DNA of 32,739 bases from Tissierellia bacterium (GTDB lineage: Bacteria > Bacillota > Clostridia > Tissierellales > Tepidimicrobiaceae), in NCBI GenBank assembly GCA_012728075.1, contig JAAYFV010000157.1:1-32739 (forward strand), written 5' to 3'. Under the pieces are notes generated by a model that was not told the DNA's origin, ran no database searches, and saw only the letters and a program-made list of their open reading frames with translations. Each line of letters opens with the position of its first letter. Position 1 is the stretch's first letter. Both the position numbers and the translations under genes were made by a program. Positions 7,929-16,022 of this stretch are shown here, piece by piece.

Positions 7929-9707
7929 TTATTCACCCACCTTGCTTATTGCTTTTACTGGACATACTTGCATACATAGTTCACAGCCTACACATTGTAC
8001 TTCATCAATACTTGATTTTTTAGTTTCCTTATCAAAGTATATTGCTGGGCATCCAGTATTTACACACATTTTGCAGCCAATACATTTCTCTTGATCTACT
8101 TCACATACACCTGGTACATATTTAAATTCTTTTTTATCATATTCAGACAATCTCTTAAGTGCACAAGGCCATCTTGAAATAATTACAGAAGGCTCATCAA
8201 GATCATAAGCCCAATCAAAAGCTTCTTTTAATTCATTTAGTTTTAAAGGATTAATAGTCCTAACATGTTCTACTCCTAAAGCCTTAACGATTTCAGGAAT
8301 GTTTGCCATCTTAGTCGTTTCTCCTTGAAGAGTATATCCAGTTCCTGGATTATCCTGATGTCCAGTCATACCAGTTACTCTATTATCAAGTATACAAGTA
8401 ATAGTATTACTCTTATTGTATACTACATCTAGTAGACTAGTCATTCCAGAATGAAAAAAAGTAGAATCGCCAATAACACTTACCACTCTTCTATCATCAT
8501 TATATTTATTGATTAATTTTTCCATACCATGTCCTAAACTAACACTAGCACCCATACATATAGTTGTATCCATAGCATTTAATGGTTCTGCACCACCTAA
8601 TGTATAGCAGCCTATATCTCCAGTTATTATAGTATTTTTCCTTTTCCCTAGTTCATAGAAAAATGCCCTGTGAGGACATCCTGCACATAAAGTAGGGGGC
8701 CTATTTACCACAATAGATTTATCATATTTAATAGTTTCTCGTTCATTGCCAAGTAAAGATTTTTCTACAATTTCTGGATTCAATTCCCAAATATTAGGGA
8801 TTTTGTCTTTCCCTATACAGTCTATCCCCAAAGCCTTAACTTGTTCTTCTATAAATGGTTCCAATTCTTCTACTACATATATAGTTTCTACCTCTTGAGC
8901 AAATTTTTTTATTTTATCTACAGGAAGAGGGTTGGTAAAGCCTAATTTTAAATAAGATGCATTGTTCCCAAATACTTCCTTGGCATATTGGTAGGCTATT
9001 CCAGATGAAATTATACCTATTTTTTTGTCATTCCATTCAATATAGTTTAAATCCGTTTCATTAGAAAATTTTTCTAATCTTTTTAACCTTTCTTCTACTT
9101 TTACATGTAATTGTTTAGCAACTGCAGGAGCTACATAATATTTCATTAAATTCTTTTTATATGGTTTTAGAGGTACTTCTTTTCTTTCCCCTACTTCTAC
9201 TAAAGATTTACTATGGCATACTCTTGTAGTCAATCTCATTAAAACAAGGGTATCAAATTCTTCACTTATTTCCATAGCAATCTTAACCATATCCTTAGCC
9301 TCTTGGCTATCACTTGGCTCTATCATGGCAACTTTACCAAATTTGGCATAATATCTGTTGTCTTGTTCATTTTGAGAGGAATGTAGTCCAGGGTCATCTG
9401 CAGTAATTAATACCATTCCTCCATTAACCCCAGTATAACCTGCAGTAAAGAATGGATCCGCAGCCACATTTAATCCCACATGCTTCATAGCAGCAAGGGA
9501 TCTTGCTCCAAATATGGAAGCTCCTAAAGCTGATTCTAATGCAACTTTTTCATTTGGTGCCCACTCTGCTATTATTTTTTCTTTATAACGGGCTAATTCT
9601 TCTAATATCTCTGTACTTGGTGTTCCAGGATAAGCAGAAGCATAATGAATACCAGCTTCATAAGCTCCAAGAGCTATGGCTTCATTTCCTGTCAATAGCT
9701 TTTTCAT
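7929..9707 (-). CDS. iorA: Indolepyruvate:ferredoxin oxidoreductase, alpha subunit
   Basis: The large TPP-dependent subunit makes arylacetyl-CoA (or a related acyl-CoA) and CO2 from the 2-oxo acid, passing electrons to ferredoxin. The 592 residues run: pyrimidine-binding domain (GNEAIALGAYEAG, YPGTPSTEI), a middle domain, a TPP domain (CAGCPHR, GDIGCYTLGG, then GDSTFFHSG for Mg-TPP), and a C-terminal two-cluster ferredoxin domain. The clusters are C-x2-C-x2-C-x4-CP and C-x2-C-x2-C-x3-CP. The ATG at 9705-9707 follows AAAGGAGGA. It is the first gene of the operon, behind a near-consensus promoter and a leader hairpin. Aromatic 2-oxo acids are the family's classical substrates. Confidence 0.95.
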   Translation of the reverse strand: MKKLLTGNEAIALGAYEAGIHYASAYPGTPSTEILEELARYKEKIIAEWAPNEKVALESALGASIFGARSLAAMKHVGLNVAADPFFTAGYTGVNGGMVLITADDPGLHSSQNEQDNRYYAKFGKVAMIEPSDSQEAKDMVKIAMEISEEFDTLVLMRLTTRVCHSKSLVEVGERKEVPLKPYKKNLMKYYVAPAVAKQLHVKVEERLKRLEKFSNETDLNYIEWNDKKIGIISSGIAYQYAKEVFGNNASYLKLGFTNPLPVDKIKKFAQEVETIYVVEELEPFIEEQVKALGIDCIGKDKIPNIWELNPEIVEKSLLGNERETIKYDKSIVVNRPPTLCAGCPHRAFFYELGKRKNTIITGDIGCYTLGGAEPLNAMDTTICMGASVSLGHGMEKLINKYNDDRRVVSVIGDSTFFHSGMTSLLDVVYNKSNTITCILDNRVTGMTGHQDNPGTGYTLQGETTKMANIPEIVKALGVEHVRTINPLKLNELKEAFDWAYDLDEPSVIISRWPCALKRLSEYDKKEFKYVPGVCEVDQEKCIGCKMCVNTGCPAIYFDKETKKSSIDEVQCVGCELCMQVCPVKAISKVGE

Positions 9708-9739
9708 TTAACGTCCTCCTTTTCATCAATTGATGTTCT

Positions 9740-9811
9740 AAAAAAAGGTTTTCCTTTCTTCTTTATATAAACATATTAATAATATTACAAAAATATAAAA
9801 AGGAAAACCTT
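9740..9811 (-). terminator. Terminator-like hairpin in the iorA leader (attenuator candidate)
   Basis: AAGGTTTTCCTTT (9745-9757) pairs perfectly with AAAGGAAAACCTT (9799-9811) across a 41-base AT-rich loop. On the minus strand the 3' arm runs into seven T residues. The predicted iorA transcript starts at about 9811, so both arms would lie in its leader, about 35 bases before the ATG. It could equally end read-through from the symporter gene, which has no other terminator. Confidence 0.65.
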
Positions 9812-9817
9812 AAATAT

Positions 9818-9846
9818 ATTATATAATCCCATGAACTTAAGTTCAA
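9818..9846 (-). promoter_or_regulatory. Promoter of the iorA operon
   Basis: On the minus strand TTGAAC (9841-9846) and TATAAT (9818-9823) are exactly 17 bases apart. This is the best promoter in the catabolic region. It lies between the symporter stop and iorA, giving a leader of about 104 bases. Confidence 0.75.
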
Positions 9847-9858
9847 AGACTTAAGTTC
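9832..9858. promoter_or_regulatory. Tandem operator-like sites at the iorA promoter
   Basis: A 14-bp perfect palindrome, TGAACTTAAGTTCA (9832-9845), covers the -35 box and part of the spacer. Its half ACTTAAGTTC (9835-9844) recurs at 9849-9858, 14 bp away and just upstream of -35. Position and symmetry suggest binding by a dimeric regulator. I do not recognise the family. Confidence 0.55.
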
Positions 9859-9894
9859 TACAATAATTATATAACGCAAATTACATGCCATTAA

Positions 9895-11262
9895 TTATAT
9901 TTTTAAAATACCAGTAGCAGTTAAAAATACAAATATTAATAATATAGGAACAATATATTTAGTTACATTATACCATATATTAAATAATTTAAATTCAAAT
10001 TTACCATTACTAGTAACTTCATCTTTAGCAACTTGTTTGTCCCATACCCAGCATATCACCAAAGCTCCAGCTAATCCAACTAAAGGCATAGAAATATTGG
10101 ATACAAAATAATCATATAAATCAAATAGTCCTAAACCAAATATTTCAACATGGCTCCATCCTCCAAAACTCATTAAAGGTGGAATACCTAAAAGCATAAC
10201 TACTATACTCATAATAATAGCTGCTTTTTTCCTTTTTATATTGGTATTTTCAATAATGTATGTTACAGATACTTCTAACATAGAAATAGAAGATGTTAGA
10301 GCAGCAAGAAAAAAGAATACAAAAAATATTGCTGCAAAAAAAGTCCCAAAAGGCATTTGCCCAAAAACACTTGGTAAAGTTACAAAAACTAATCCTGGGC
10401 CTTCACCTGGTGATACTCCAAATGCAAATACAGCAGGTAAAATAGCCAATCCAGCTAAAAGTGCAACAATTGTATCAGCTACTACAACCGAATATGTTGC
10501 CTTAGGTAGACTTTCATCTTTACTAAAATAACTTGCATATGTTGCCATGGCTCCTGAACCAAGACTTAAAGTGAAAAATGCCTGTCCTACAGCAGCAACA
10601 AAGGTTGAACCTGTTACTTTAGAAAAGTCTGGCTTTAAATACCATATTATACCATCCTTTGCACCTGGAAGGGTCACAGAACGAATAACTAATACAATTA
10701 ACAATACAAGTAATGCAGGCATCACAATAGATGAAACTTTTTCTATACCTTCTGTAATACCTTTAATTATTACCATGGTATTAATCGCTAAATATATAAT
10801 TGTAAATAGGGCAACTTGAGGAGAATTAATAACAAAATTACCAAAAGTTGCTTCTACTTGTGCCGAACTTAAACCAATTAATTTGCCTGATATAGTTTGA
10901 ATAAAATAATAGATTGACCAACCTCCAATTATATTATAGAAAGATAGAAGAACTGTAACTGCTATCATTGAAAGATATCCAGGAATTTTAAATTTTCTAT
11001 TATACTGGCCATATGCTTCAACAACATCTGAACCTCCATGTCTACCTATAGCCATCTCAGTTAGTGCAATAGTAACTCCAATTACAAGGATACTAACTAA
11101 ATAAATCATGACAAATGCCCCACCGCCGTGGACACCAGTAATATATGGAAATCTCCATATATTACCTAAACCTACTGCAGAACCAGCTACTGCCATGATA
11201 AATCCAAAATTTGATTTAAACTGTTCTCTATTGTCTTTTATTTGTAATTCCTTATTGTTCAC
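9895..11262 (-). CDS. Sodium:neurotransmitter symporter family amino-acid transporter
   Basis: An integral membrane protein of the NSS/SNF (LeuT, MhsT) family that imports amino acids with Na+. The diagnostic TM1 motif GSAVGLGNIWRFPY is at 27-40, with the unwound substrate- and sodium-binding stretch. The TM8 Na2-site motif (LTSSISMLEV) lies about two thirds along. I count 11-12 hydrophobic segments in 455 residues, typical of bacterial members. The start is GTG (11260-11262) with AAAGGAGGA 6 bases upstream. It faces the same way as the iorA operon next door, so it probably supplies an aromatic or branched-chain amino acid to it. Substrate cannot be read directly. Confidence 0.92.
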   Translation of the reverse strand: MNNKELQIKDNREQFKSNFGFIMAVAGSAVGLGNIWRFPYITGVHGGGAFVMIYLVSILVIGVTIALTEMAIGRHGGSDVVEAYGQYNRKFKIPGYLSMIAVTVLLSFYNIIGGWSIYYFIQTISGKLIGLSSAQVEATFGNFVINSPQVALFTIIYLAINTMVIIKGITEGIEKVSSIVMPALLVLLIVLVIRSVTLPGAKDGIIWYLKPDFSKVTGSTFVAAVGQAFFTLSLGSGAMATYASYFSKDESLPKATYSVVVADTIVALLAGLAILPAVFAFGVSPGEGPGLVFVTLPSVFGQMPFGTFFAAIFFVFFFLAALTSSISMLEVSVTYIIENTNIKRKKAAIIMSIVVMLLGIPPLMSFGGWSHVEIFGLGLFDLYDYFVSNISMPLVGLAGALVICWVWDKQVAKDEVTSNGKFEFKLFNIWYNVTKYIVPILLIFVFLTATGILKI

Positions 11263-11319
11263 AATGATCCTCCTTTATTCTTTTTTATTTTGTTAAATAT
11301 GTAAAATGACTTTATTTAA

Positions 11320-11334
11320 TTATCCATAATTCAT
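11320..11334 (-). other. Four-codon leader ORF upstream of the symporter
   Basis: ATG-AAT-TAT-GGA-TAA (Met-Asn-Tyr-Gly-stop) is preceded by GGGAGG at 8 bases, a better ribosome site than many real genes here. It lies 57 bases before the symporter GTG. It may be a regulatory leader peptide or the end of a decayed gene. Confidence 0.4.
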
Positions 11335-11686
11335 GTATACTACCTCCCTCTTTAAATTTAAATATATTAAGGACGCACTTTCTGTGGCAATAAACCTCGG
11401 TTAGAATATTATGAATATTTTAACTATTCTTGATATAAATGCCCTTGACTTCTTAAAGCCTTTCTATATATTTAGGTTAAATGGTATTAAAATTTAACAC
11501 CCTTTAACCAAATCTAATATATTCTAAAATACTTAGTCCTTCCTTAGCTAGGTTTTTTTCATAGAGTTCGCCACCTACTTCTAAATTGCCTATACTTAAA
11601 TCTATCATAAAAAGACTAAGTATTCAATTTATAATTAGATAAAGGTAAATTTTGTCTTTACAAATATGAATAAAACAATAAAAATA

Positions 11687-11708
11687 GCATGAGGTTTTAA
11701 TCTCATGC
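11687..11708 (-). terminator. Terminator of the acd-etfB-etfA operon
   Basis: GCATGAG (11687-11693) and CTCATGC (11702-11708) form the stem. On the minus strand it continues into TATTTTTATTG. It starts about 9 bases after the etfA stop. Confidence 0.85.
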
Positions 11709-11717
11709 CATTATTAA

Positions 11718-12926
11718 TTAATTTACACTTTCTAGTATCTCATCTATATTATCCAAAGCCTCAATTAACTCTGGTAATACTTCATATACATCTCCTACTA
11801 CGCCATAGTCTGCTATTTTAAATATGGGGGCATTTTTGTCCTTATTTATAGCTACAATAACCTCAGATTCCTGCATTCCAGCTAAATGCTGTATTGCTCC
11901 CGATATTCCACAGGCTATATATAAGGTAGGCCTTACTGTTTTACCTGTTTGGCCAACCTGATGGGATTGATCTATCCAACCTGCATCTACTGTAGCACGA
12001 CTAGCTCCCACTACTGCTCCTAATTTTTCTGCTAATTGTTCTATTAACTTAAATCCTTCAGGATTACCTAATCCCCTGCCACCAGATACTATTATATTAG
12101 CCTCTTCCAATTTTATCTGAGCTTTTGCTTCTTTTACTACTTCTAATACTTTAGCCTTGATATCTTCTTCCCTTAAATTTGGAACGAACTTTTCAATATT
12201 TCCTAATCTGCTTTCATCATATTTAGCCTTTTCCATAACCCCTGGTCTTACTGTAGACATTTGAGGTCTATGGTTGGGACAAATAATAGTTGCCATAAGG
12301 TTTCCGCCAAAGGCAGGACGTGTCTGAAGTAATCTTCTATTTTCCTTATCCACTTCTAATCTAGTACAATCAGCTGTTAAACCTGTATGGATTCTTGCTG
12401 AAATTCTTGGCCCTAAATCCCTTCCTATATTAGTAGCACCTATTAACATAATCTCAGGCTTTCTCTCTTTAATCAAATCACATATCACCTTTGTGTATCC
12501 ATCAGTAGTATATATTTGTAATAATTCCGATTCCCCATATAGTACATTGTCTGCTCCATATTTGATAAGCTGTTTTGCTAAATCTTCTACATCTTTACCC
12601 AAAAGTATTGCTGTCAATTCTGTATCTAATTCATCAGCTATTTTTCTTCCTTCTCCAATCAATTCTATAGATACATTGAGTAATTTTCCTTCCCTTTGTT
12701 CAGCAAACACCCAAACACCTTTATATTCATCTATATTTATAATATTTTTTTCCCTTTCTTCCATTATTATAGCTTCTTTAGGACAAACGTCTATACAATT
12801 CCCACAAGCAGTACATTTATCCGTTATTACTGCTTTTTCATCTACCATGTCTATAGCATCAAAGGGACAGGTATCAATACATATTCCACAACCTATACAC
12901 TTTTCTTGTATAACTTTTACTGCCAT
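11718..12926 (-). CDS. etfA: Electron transfer flavoprotein alpha subunit with N-terminal ferredoxin domain
   Basis: The product carries electrons to or from the acyl-CoA dehydrogenase encoded just upstream. The first 60 residues are a two-[4Fe-4S] ferredoxin domain ([13 protein letters not shown] and [13 protein letters not shown]). After this comes the EtfA N-domain from about residue 68, and the FAD domain with [23 protein letters not shown] and [12 protein letters not shown]. Plain EtfA is about 320-340 residues; the extra domain makes 402. Similar fusions occur in anaerobe EtfA proteins such as CarE of caffeyl-CoA reductase. The ATG at 12924-12926 follows AAAGGGGG. It is third in acd-etfB-etfA, 22 bases after etfB. 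Electron bifurcation with ferredoxin is plausible, not proven. Confidence 0.95.
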   Translation of the reverse strand: MAVKVIQEKCIGCGICIDTCPFDAIDMVDEKAVITDKCTACGNCIDVCPKEAIIMEEREKNIINIDEYKGVWVFAEQREGKLLNVSIELIGEGRKIADELDTELTAILLGKDVEDLAKQLIKYGADNVLYGESELLQIYTTDGYTKVICDLIKERKPEIMLIGATNIGRDLGPRISARIHTGLTADCTRLEVDKENRRLLQTRPAFGGNLMATIICPNHRPQMSTVRPGVMEKAKYDESRLGNIEKFVPNLREEDIKAKVLEVVKEAKAQIKLEEANIIVSGGRGLGNPEGFKLIEQLAEKLGAVVGASRATVDAGWIDQSHQVGQTGKTVRPTLYIACGISGAIQHLAGMQESEVIVAINKDKNAPIFKIADYGVVGDVYEVLPELIEALDNIDEILESVN

Positions 12927-12948
12927 GATATTTCCCCCTTTCCATATA

Positions 12949-13740
12949 CTATATTAACTTTTCTTCTTTTAATCTTACTATCAATTCCCTTGCTTGCTCT
13001 TTTGGACTTCCTTCGATTATTTCCGATTCTCCGCCTCTTCCAGGAGGGGTAAAGGATTTATTCACTTGAGTAGGTGATCCATCTAATCCTATATTCTTCT
13101 CATCTACATTTATATCCTTTGCAGATAAAATTTTTATTCTATCTCCCTTAAATCCCTCATATATACCCCTTATAGATGGATATCTAGGTTCATTTAATTC
13201 CTTTATGGCTGTAATTAAAACAGGTAATTCAGCTTCTATTACAAAGTACCCATCTTCAAGGGCTCTTTTTGCCTTTACTTTTTTACCTTCAAGCTTTAGC
13301 TCCTTTACATAAGTAATCTGAGGTATCCCTAGATGTTCTGCAATCTGCGGTCCTACTTGAGCAGTATCTCCATCTATAGCCTGCCTTCCACAAAATATGA
13401 TGTCATAATCCCCTATGGCCTTAATCCCCGCTGTTAATGCTGTTGACGTAGCCCATGTATCTGAACCAGCAAAGGCTCTATCGCTTAACAATATAGCTTC
13501 ATCTGCTCCCATAGCAATAGCCTCTACCAATGCTACCTCCGCTTGAGGTGGTCCCATGCTAAGTACTACTACTTCTACACCTTCACATTCATCTTTTATC
13601 TTTAAAGCTTCTTCTAGGGCATTTCTATCATCTGGATTTATAATACTAGGTACTCCTTCTCGAATCAAAGTTCCTTTAACTGGATCTATCCTTACTTCAT
13701 TGGTATCAGGAACTTGTTTTATACAGACTATAATTTTCAT
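12949..13740 (-). CDS. etfB: Electron transfer flavoprotein beta subunit
   Basis: This subunit forms the EtfAB dimer that serves the neighbouring acyl-CoA dehydrogenase. N-terminal [13 protein letters not shown] is the family hallmark, with [16 protein letters not shown] (nucleotide or FAD contact) mid-protein and [12 protein letters not shown] near the end. I use the ATG at 13738-13740 because AGGAGG lies 7 bases upstream; a TTG one codon earlier is too close. This gives 263 residues, normal length. It lies 20 bases after acd and 22 before etfA. In bifurcating EtfB proteins the bound flavin and NADH meet here. Confidence 0.95.
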   Translation of the reverse strand: MKIIVCIKQVPDTNEVRIDPVKGTLIREGVPSIINPDDRNALEEALKIKDECEGVEVVVLSMGPPQAEVALVEAIAMGADEAILLSDRAFAGSDTWATSTALTAGIKAIGDYDIIFCGRQAIDGDTAQVGPQIAEHLGIPQITYVKELKLEGKKVKAKRALEDGYFVIEAELPVLITAIKELNEPRYPSIRGIYEGFKGDRIKILSAKDINVDEKNIGLDGSPTQVNKSFTPPGRGGESEIIEGSPKEQARELIVRLKEEKLI

Positions 13741-13760
13741 CAAAATACCTCCTCTATCTT

Positions 13761-14900
13761 TTATCTTAATAGATTAGCTGCAATAACCATTTGTTGCACT
13801 TGGGAAGTTCCTTCATATATTTCAGTAATCTTAGCATCTCTCATCATTCTCTCCACAGGATAATCCTTTGTAAATCCATATCCTCCATGTAGCTGAACAC
13901 ACTTTGTTGTTACATCCATAGCTGTATTAGCTGCAAACAATTTTGCCATAGCTGCTTCTTTATTATAAGGTAGATCATTTGCTTTATTATAAGCTGCTTT
14001 ATATACCAATAATCGACTTGCTTCTATATCAGTTGCCATATCAGCTACCATCCATTGTAAGCCCTGGAATTTAGCTAATGGCCTTCCAAATTGTTCCCTT
14101 TCTTTAATATATTGAATAGTCTTTTCTAAGGCACCTGCTGCTATACCAAGGGCCTGTGCTGCTATACCTATTCGCCCTCCATCCAATGTGGACATAGCAA
14201 TTTTAAAACCTTGTCCTTCTTTTCCTAGAAGATTAGACTTAGGTACTATACAGTCTCTAAATATTAACTCTGTAGTAGAAGAGCCTCGAATACCCATTTT
14301 ATCCTCTACCTTACCTATACTGAATCCTGGGAAATCCTTTTCCACTATAAAAGCAGAAATACCCCTAGTACCTTTCGTCCTATCAGTCATAGCAAATACA
14401 ATATATACATCTGCTTGTCCACCGTTGGTTATGAATATCTTCGTCCCATTTAATATATAGTTATCTCCATCTAGCATTGCTACAGTCTGTTGACCAGCCG
14501 CATCAGTGCCAGCATTAGGCTCTGTTAGTGCAAAAGCACCTAGTTTTTCACCTTTTGCTAAGGGGACTAAATACTTTTGTTTTTGCTCTTCTGTTCCATA
14601 TCTATATATAGGCCAACATCCTAGAGAAGTGTGAGCCGAGCAAATAACACCAGTGGTAGCACACGCCTTAGATAATTCTTCAACAGCAATAGCATAGGCT
14701 ATTTCGTCTCCACCTGCACCTCCATATTCTACAGGAAAAGGTATACCTAGCATATTATATCTAGCCATTTTTCCCACTGTTTCTCTAGGAAACCTGCCTT
14801 GTTCATCGATCTCTGCAGCTATAGGTTCAACTTCTGATTCTGTAAACTTTCTCATAACTTCCCTTACCATTTCCTGCTCCCTCGTTAAATTGAAATTCAT
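13761..14900 (-). CDS. acd: Acyl-CoA dehydrogenase (butyryl-CoA dehydrogenase-like)
   Basis: A FAD enzyme that interconverts acyl-CoA and 2-enoyl-CoA. In anaerobes it usually reduces the enoyl-CoA using electrons from EtfAB. At 379 residues it is standard. [13 protein letters not shown] and [17 protein letters not shown] are the family signatures, [15 protein letters not shown] lies near the C-terminus, and Glu363 is in the catalytic position. The ATG at 14898-14900 follows AGGGAGGG. It is first in the operon with etfB and etfA. No thiolase, crotonase or hydroxyacyl-CoA dehydrogenase is in the window, so the acyl chain could be butyryl or another acrylyl-type CoA, including aryl-acrylyl-CoA. 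Confidence 0.93.
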   Translation of the reverse strand: MNFNLTREQEMVREVMRKFTESEVEPIAAEIDEQGRFPRETVGKMARYNMLGIPFPVEYGGAGGDEIAYAIAVEELSKACATTGVICSAHTSLGCWPIYRYGTEEQKQKYLVPLAKGEKLGAFALTEPNAGTDAAGQQTVAMLDGDNYILNGTKIFITNGGQADVYIVFAMTDRTKGTRGISAFIVEKDFPGFSIGKVEDKMGIRGSSTTELIFRDCIVPKSNLLGKEGQGFKIAMSTLDGGRIGIAAQALGIAAGALEKTIQYIKEREQFGRPLAKFQGLQWMVADMATDIEASRLLVYKAAYNKANDLPYNKEAAMAKLFAANTAMDVTTKCVQLHGGYGFTKDYPVERMMRDAKITEIYEGTSQVQQMVIAANLLR

Positions 14901-14938
14901 ACATTTCCCTCCCTAATATTAAGCGTAGTATCAAATAT

Positions 14939-14944
14939 ATTATA
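14939..14944 (-). promoter_or_regulatory. Possible -10 element of the acd operon
   Basis: On the minus strand a TATAAT lies about 40 bases before the acd ATG. The -35 at 17-base spacing is weak (TGGAAT), as expected for a regulated promoter. A lone TTGTTAA Rex-like half-site is at 14974-14980. Confidence 0.35.
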
Positions 14945-15030
14945 ATCCATTTACATGTTTAATTCCATAAAATTTGTTAATTTTTTGTCTTTATAATTGG
15001 ATTTTAAACTATAAAATTTCATTAATTTAC

Positions 15031-15080
15031 AATAAAATGTCCATAATTCGCTAATATTATGGAATTATGGACATTTTATT
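15031..15080. repeat. 19-bp perfect inverted repeat between rex and acd
   Basis: AATAAAATGTCCATAATTC (15031-15049) is exactly repeated in reverse complement at 15062-15080, around a 12-base spacer. A T-rich stretch follows on the plus strand (TTTTTCTTTT), but no plus-strand gene enters from that side. On the minus strand the flank is poorer in T. It lies downstream of the separate rex terminator, so it is not needed to end rex. Confidence 0.85.
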
Positions 15081-15131
15081 TTTCTTTTATATGTATTTAA
15101 CGTAGTAATTTTAACAATATAAAATAATAAA

Positions 15132-15159
15132 AAGAGATTATAGCTGAAAACTATAATCC
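15132..15159 (-). terminator. Terminator of rex
   Basis: On the minus strand GATTATAG and CTATAATC form a stem with loop TTTTCAG, extended by G/C pairs at the base. TTTTTATT follows. It begins about 12 bases past the rex stop. Confidence 0.8.
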
Positions 15160-15171
15160 CTTTAATCCTTA

Positions 15172-15819
15172 TTAGTTTCTAACATAATCGGATTTGTTGT
15201 TCAAGAAATAGGACAAAGTAAACAAGGATTCATTTAAATGAACATTTTCTATTATTATATCATCATCCACTTTTAAATCTGCTGGTGCAAAGTTCCAAAT
15301 ACCTTTTATTCCACTTCTCACATATATATCTGCTATATCCTGAGCATTTTCTTTAGGAGTAGTAATAATGCCTATTTCCACATCATTTTCTTTGATAAAC
15401 TCCTCAAGTTCATCCACATCTCTTATTTCTATATCTCTAATCTTAAGCCCTATTAATTTGGGATTCTTATCAAATAAAGAAAGTATCTTAAATCCAGCAT
15501 CTTCAAATCCTTTGTAATTGGCTACTGCCTGACCTAAATTTCCAGCACCTACTATTACAGTATTATATGTTTTATCCAAACCTAATATCTTACCTAATTG
15601 GTGATGTAATTCTTCTACATTATATCCATATCCTTGTTGTCCAAATCCACCAAAATTGTTCAAATCTTGTCTTATCTGGGATGCAGTAAAACCAGTCATC
15701 TTACTCAACTCTTGGGATGATATTCTATTTATACCCTTCTTAAGTAGCTCTCCCAAATATCTATAGTATTTAGGTAGTCTTCGAATAACAGTTATGGATA
15801 CTCTATTCTCTTTATCCAC
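15172..15819 (-). CDS. rex: Redox-sensing transcriptional repressor Rex
   Basis: Rex binds DNA when NADH is low and lets go when NADH rises, controlling fermentation and electron-transfer genes. An N-terminal winged-helix part (ISSQELSKMTGFTASQIRQDLNNFG) precedes a Rossmann domain with VIVGAGNLGQAVANY, and a C-terminal swapped helix closes the protein. I start it at GTG 15817-15819: a GGGGGG ribosome site is 6 bases upstream, and the protein then begins M-DKENRVS like other Rex proteins, 215 residues. An upstream ATG at 15862-15864 lies only 14 bases after the -10 box, with no ribosome site. It sits directly upstream of the acd-etfBA operon, a usual Rex target. Confidence 0.95.
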   Translation of the reverse strand: MDKENRVSITVIRRLPKYYRYLGELLKKGINRISSQELSKMTGFTASQIRQDLNNFGGFGQQGYGYNVEELHHQLGKILGLDKTYNTVIVGAGNLGQAVANYKGFEDAGFKILSLFDKNPKLIGLKIRDIEIRDVDELEEFIKENDVEIGIITTPKENAQDIADIYVRSGIKGIWNFAPADLKVDDDIIIENVHLNESLFTLSYFLNNKSDYVRN

Positions 15820-15878
15820 TTGTTTCCCCCCTATTCGTCCTCGTCTATAAATATATCTTTCCATTTTATTTTATTTTT

Positions 15879-15908
15879 ATTATAACAGATTGACATCAAT
15901 AGGTCAAT
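15879..15908 (-). promoter_or_regulatory. rex promoter with an overlapping 20-bp dyad
   Basis: On the minus strand TTGACC (15902-15907) and TATAAT (15879-15884) have a 17-base spacer. A dyad ATTGAC-N8-GTCAAT (15889-15908) covers the -35 box and most of the spacer. The inner 18 bp have the same overall length as the Rex consensus TTGTTAA-N4-TTAACAA, though the inner bases differ. Autoregulation is a guess. Confidence 0.7.
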
Positions 15909-16022
15909 TTATCCATTTAACGCATCCATTTAATATGCTGTCTAATTCAATTAATTTTAAATGTATATAATTTTTTCAAATACTAATAATATTACCATCA
16001 CTATAATATGGGAGGTTTTATT

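Larger units (their letters stand above)
11263..11717. other. 455-base gap between symporter and etfA
   Basis: The gap holds the symporter leader with a mini-ORF (11320-11334), an 11-bp inverted repeat (11528-11538 with 11614-11624), and the etfA terminator (11687-11708). A 34-codon minus-strand frame at 11504-11608 (starting MIDLSIGNLEVGGELYEKNL) overlaps the inverted repeat but has no ribosome site; I do not recognise it. The remainder (about 11370-11500) looks like decayed DNA and has no supported gene. Confidence 0.5.

Noticed and set aside
11504-11608. 34-codon minus-strand ORF as a gene
   Set aside because: No ribosome site, overlaps an inverted repeat, and no family recognised.
12493-12957. 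154-codon plus-strand open frame antisense to etfA
   Set aside because: It is the shadow of the strongly supported etfA frame; there is no ribosome site and the Ser/Pro/Ile-rich translation is typical of antisense reading.
14974-14980. TTGTTAA as a Rex operator upstream of acd
   Set aside because: Only one half-site is present; the other half does not match at the required spacing. Rex control is likely from context but not shown here.
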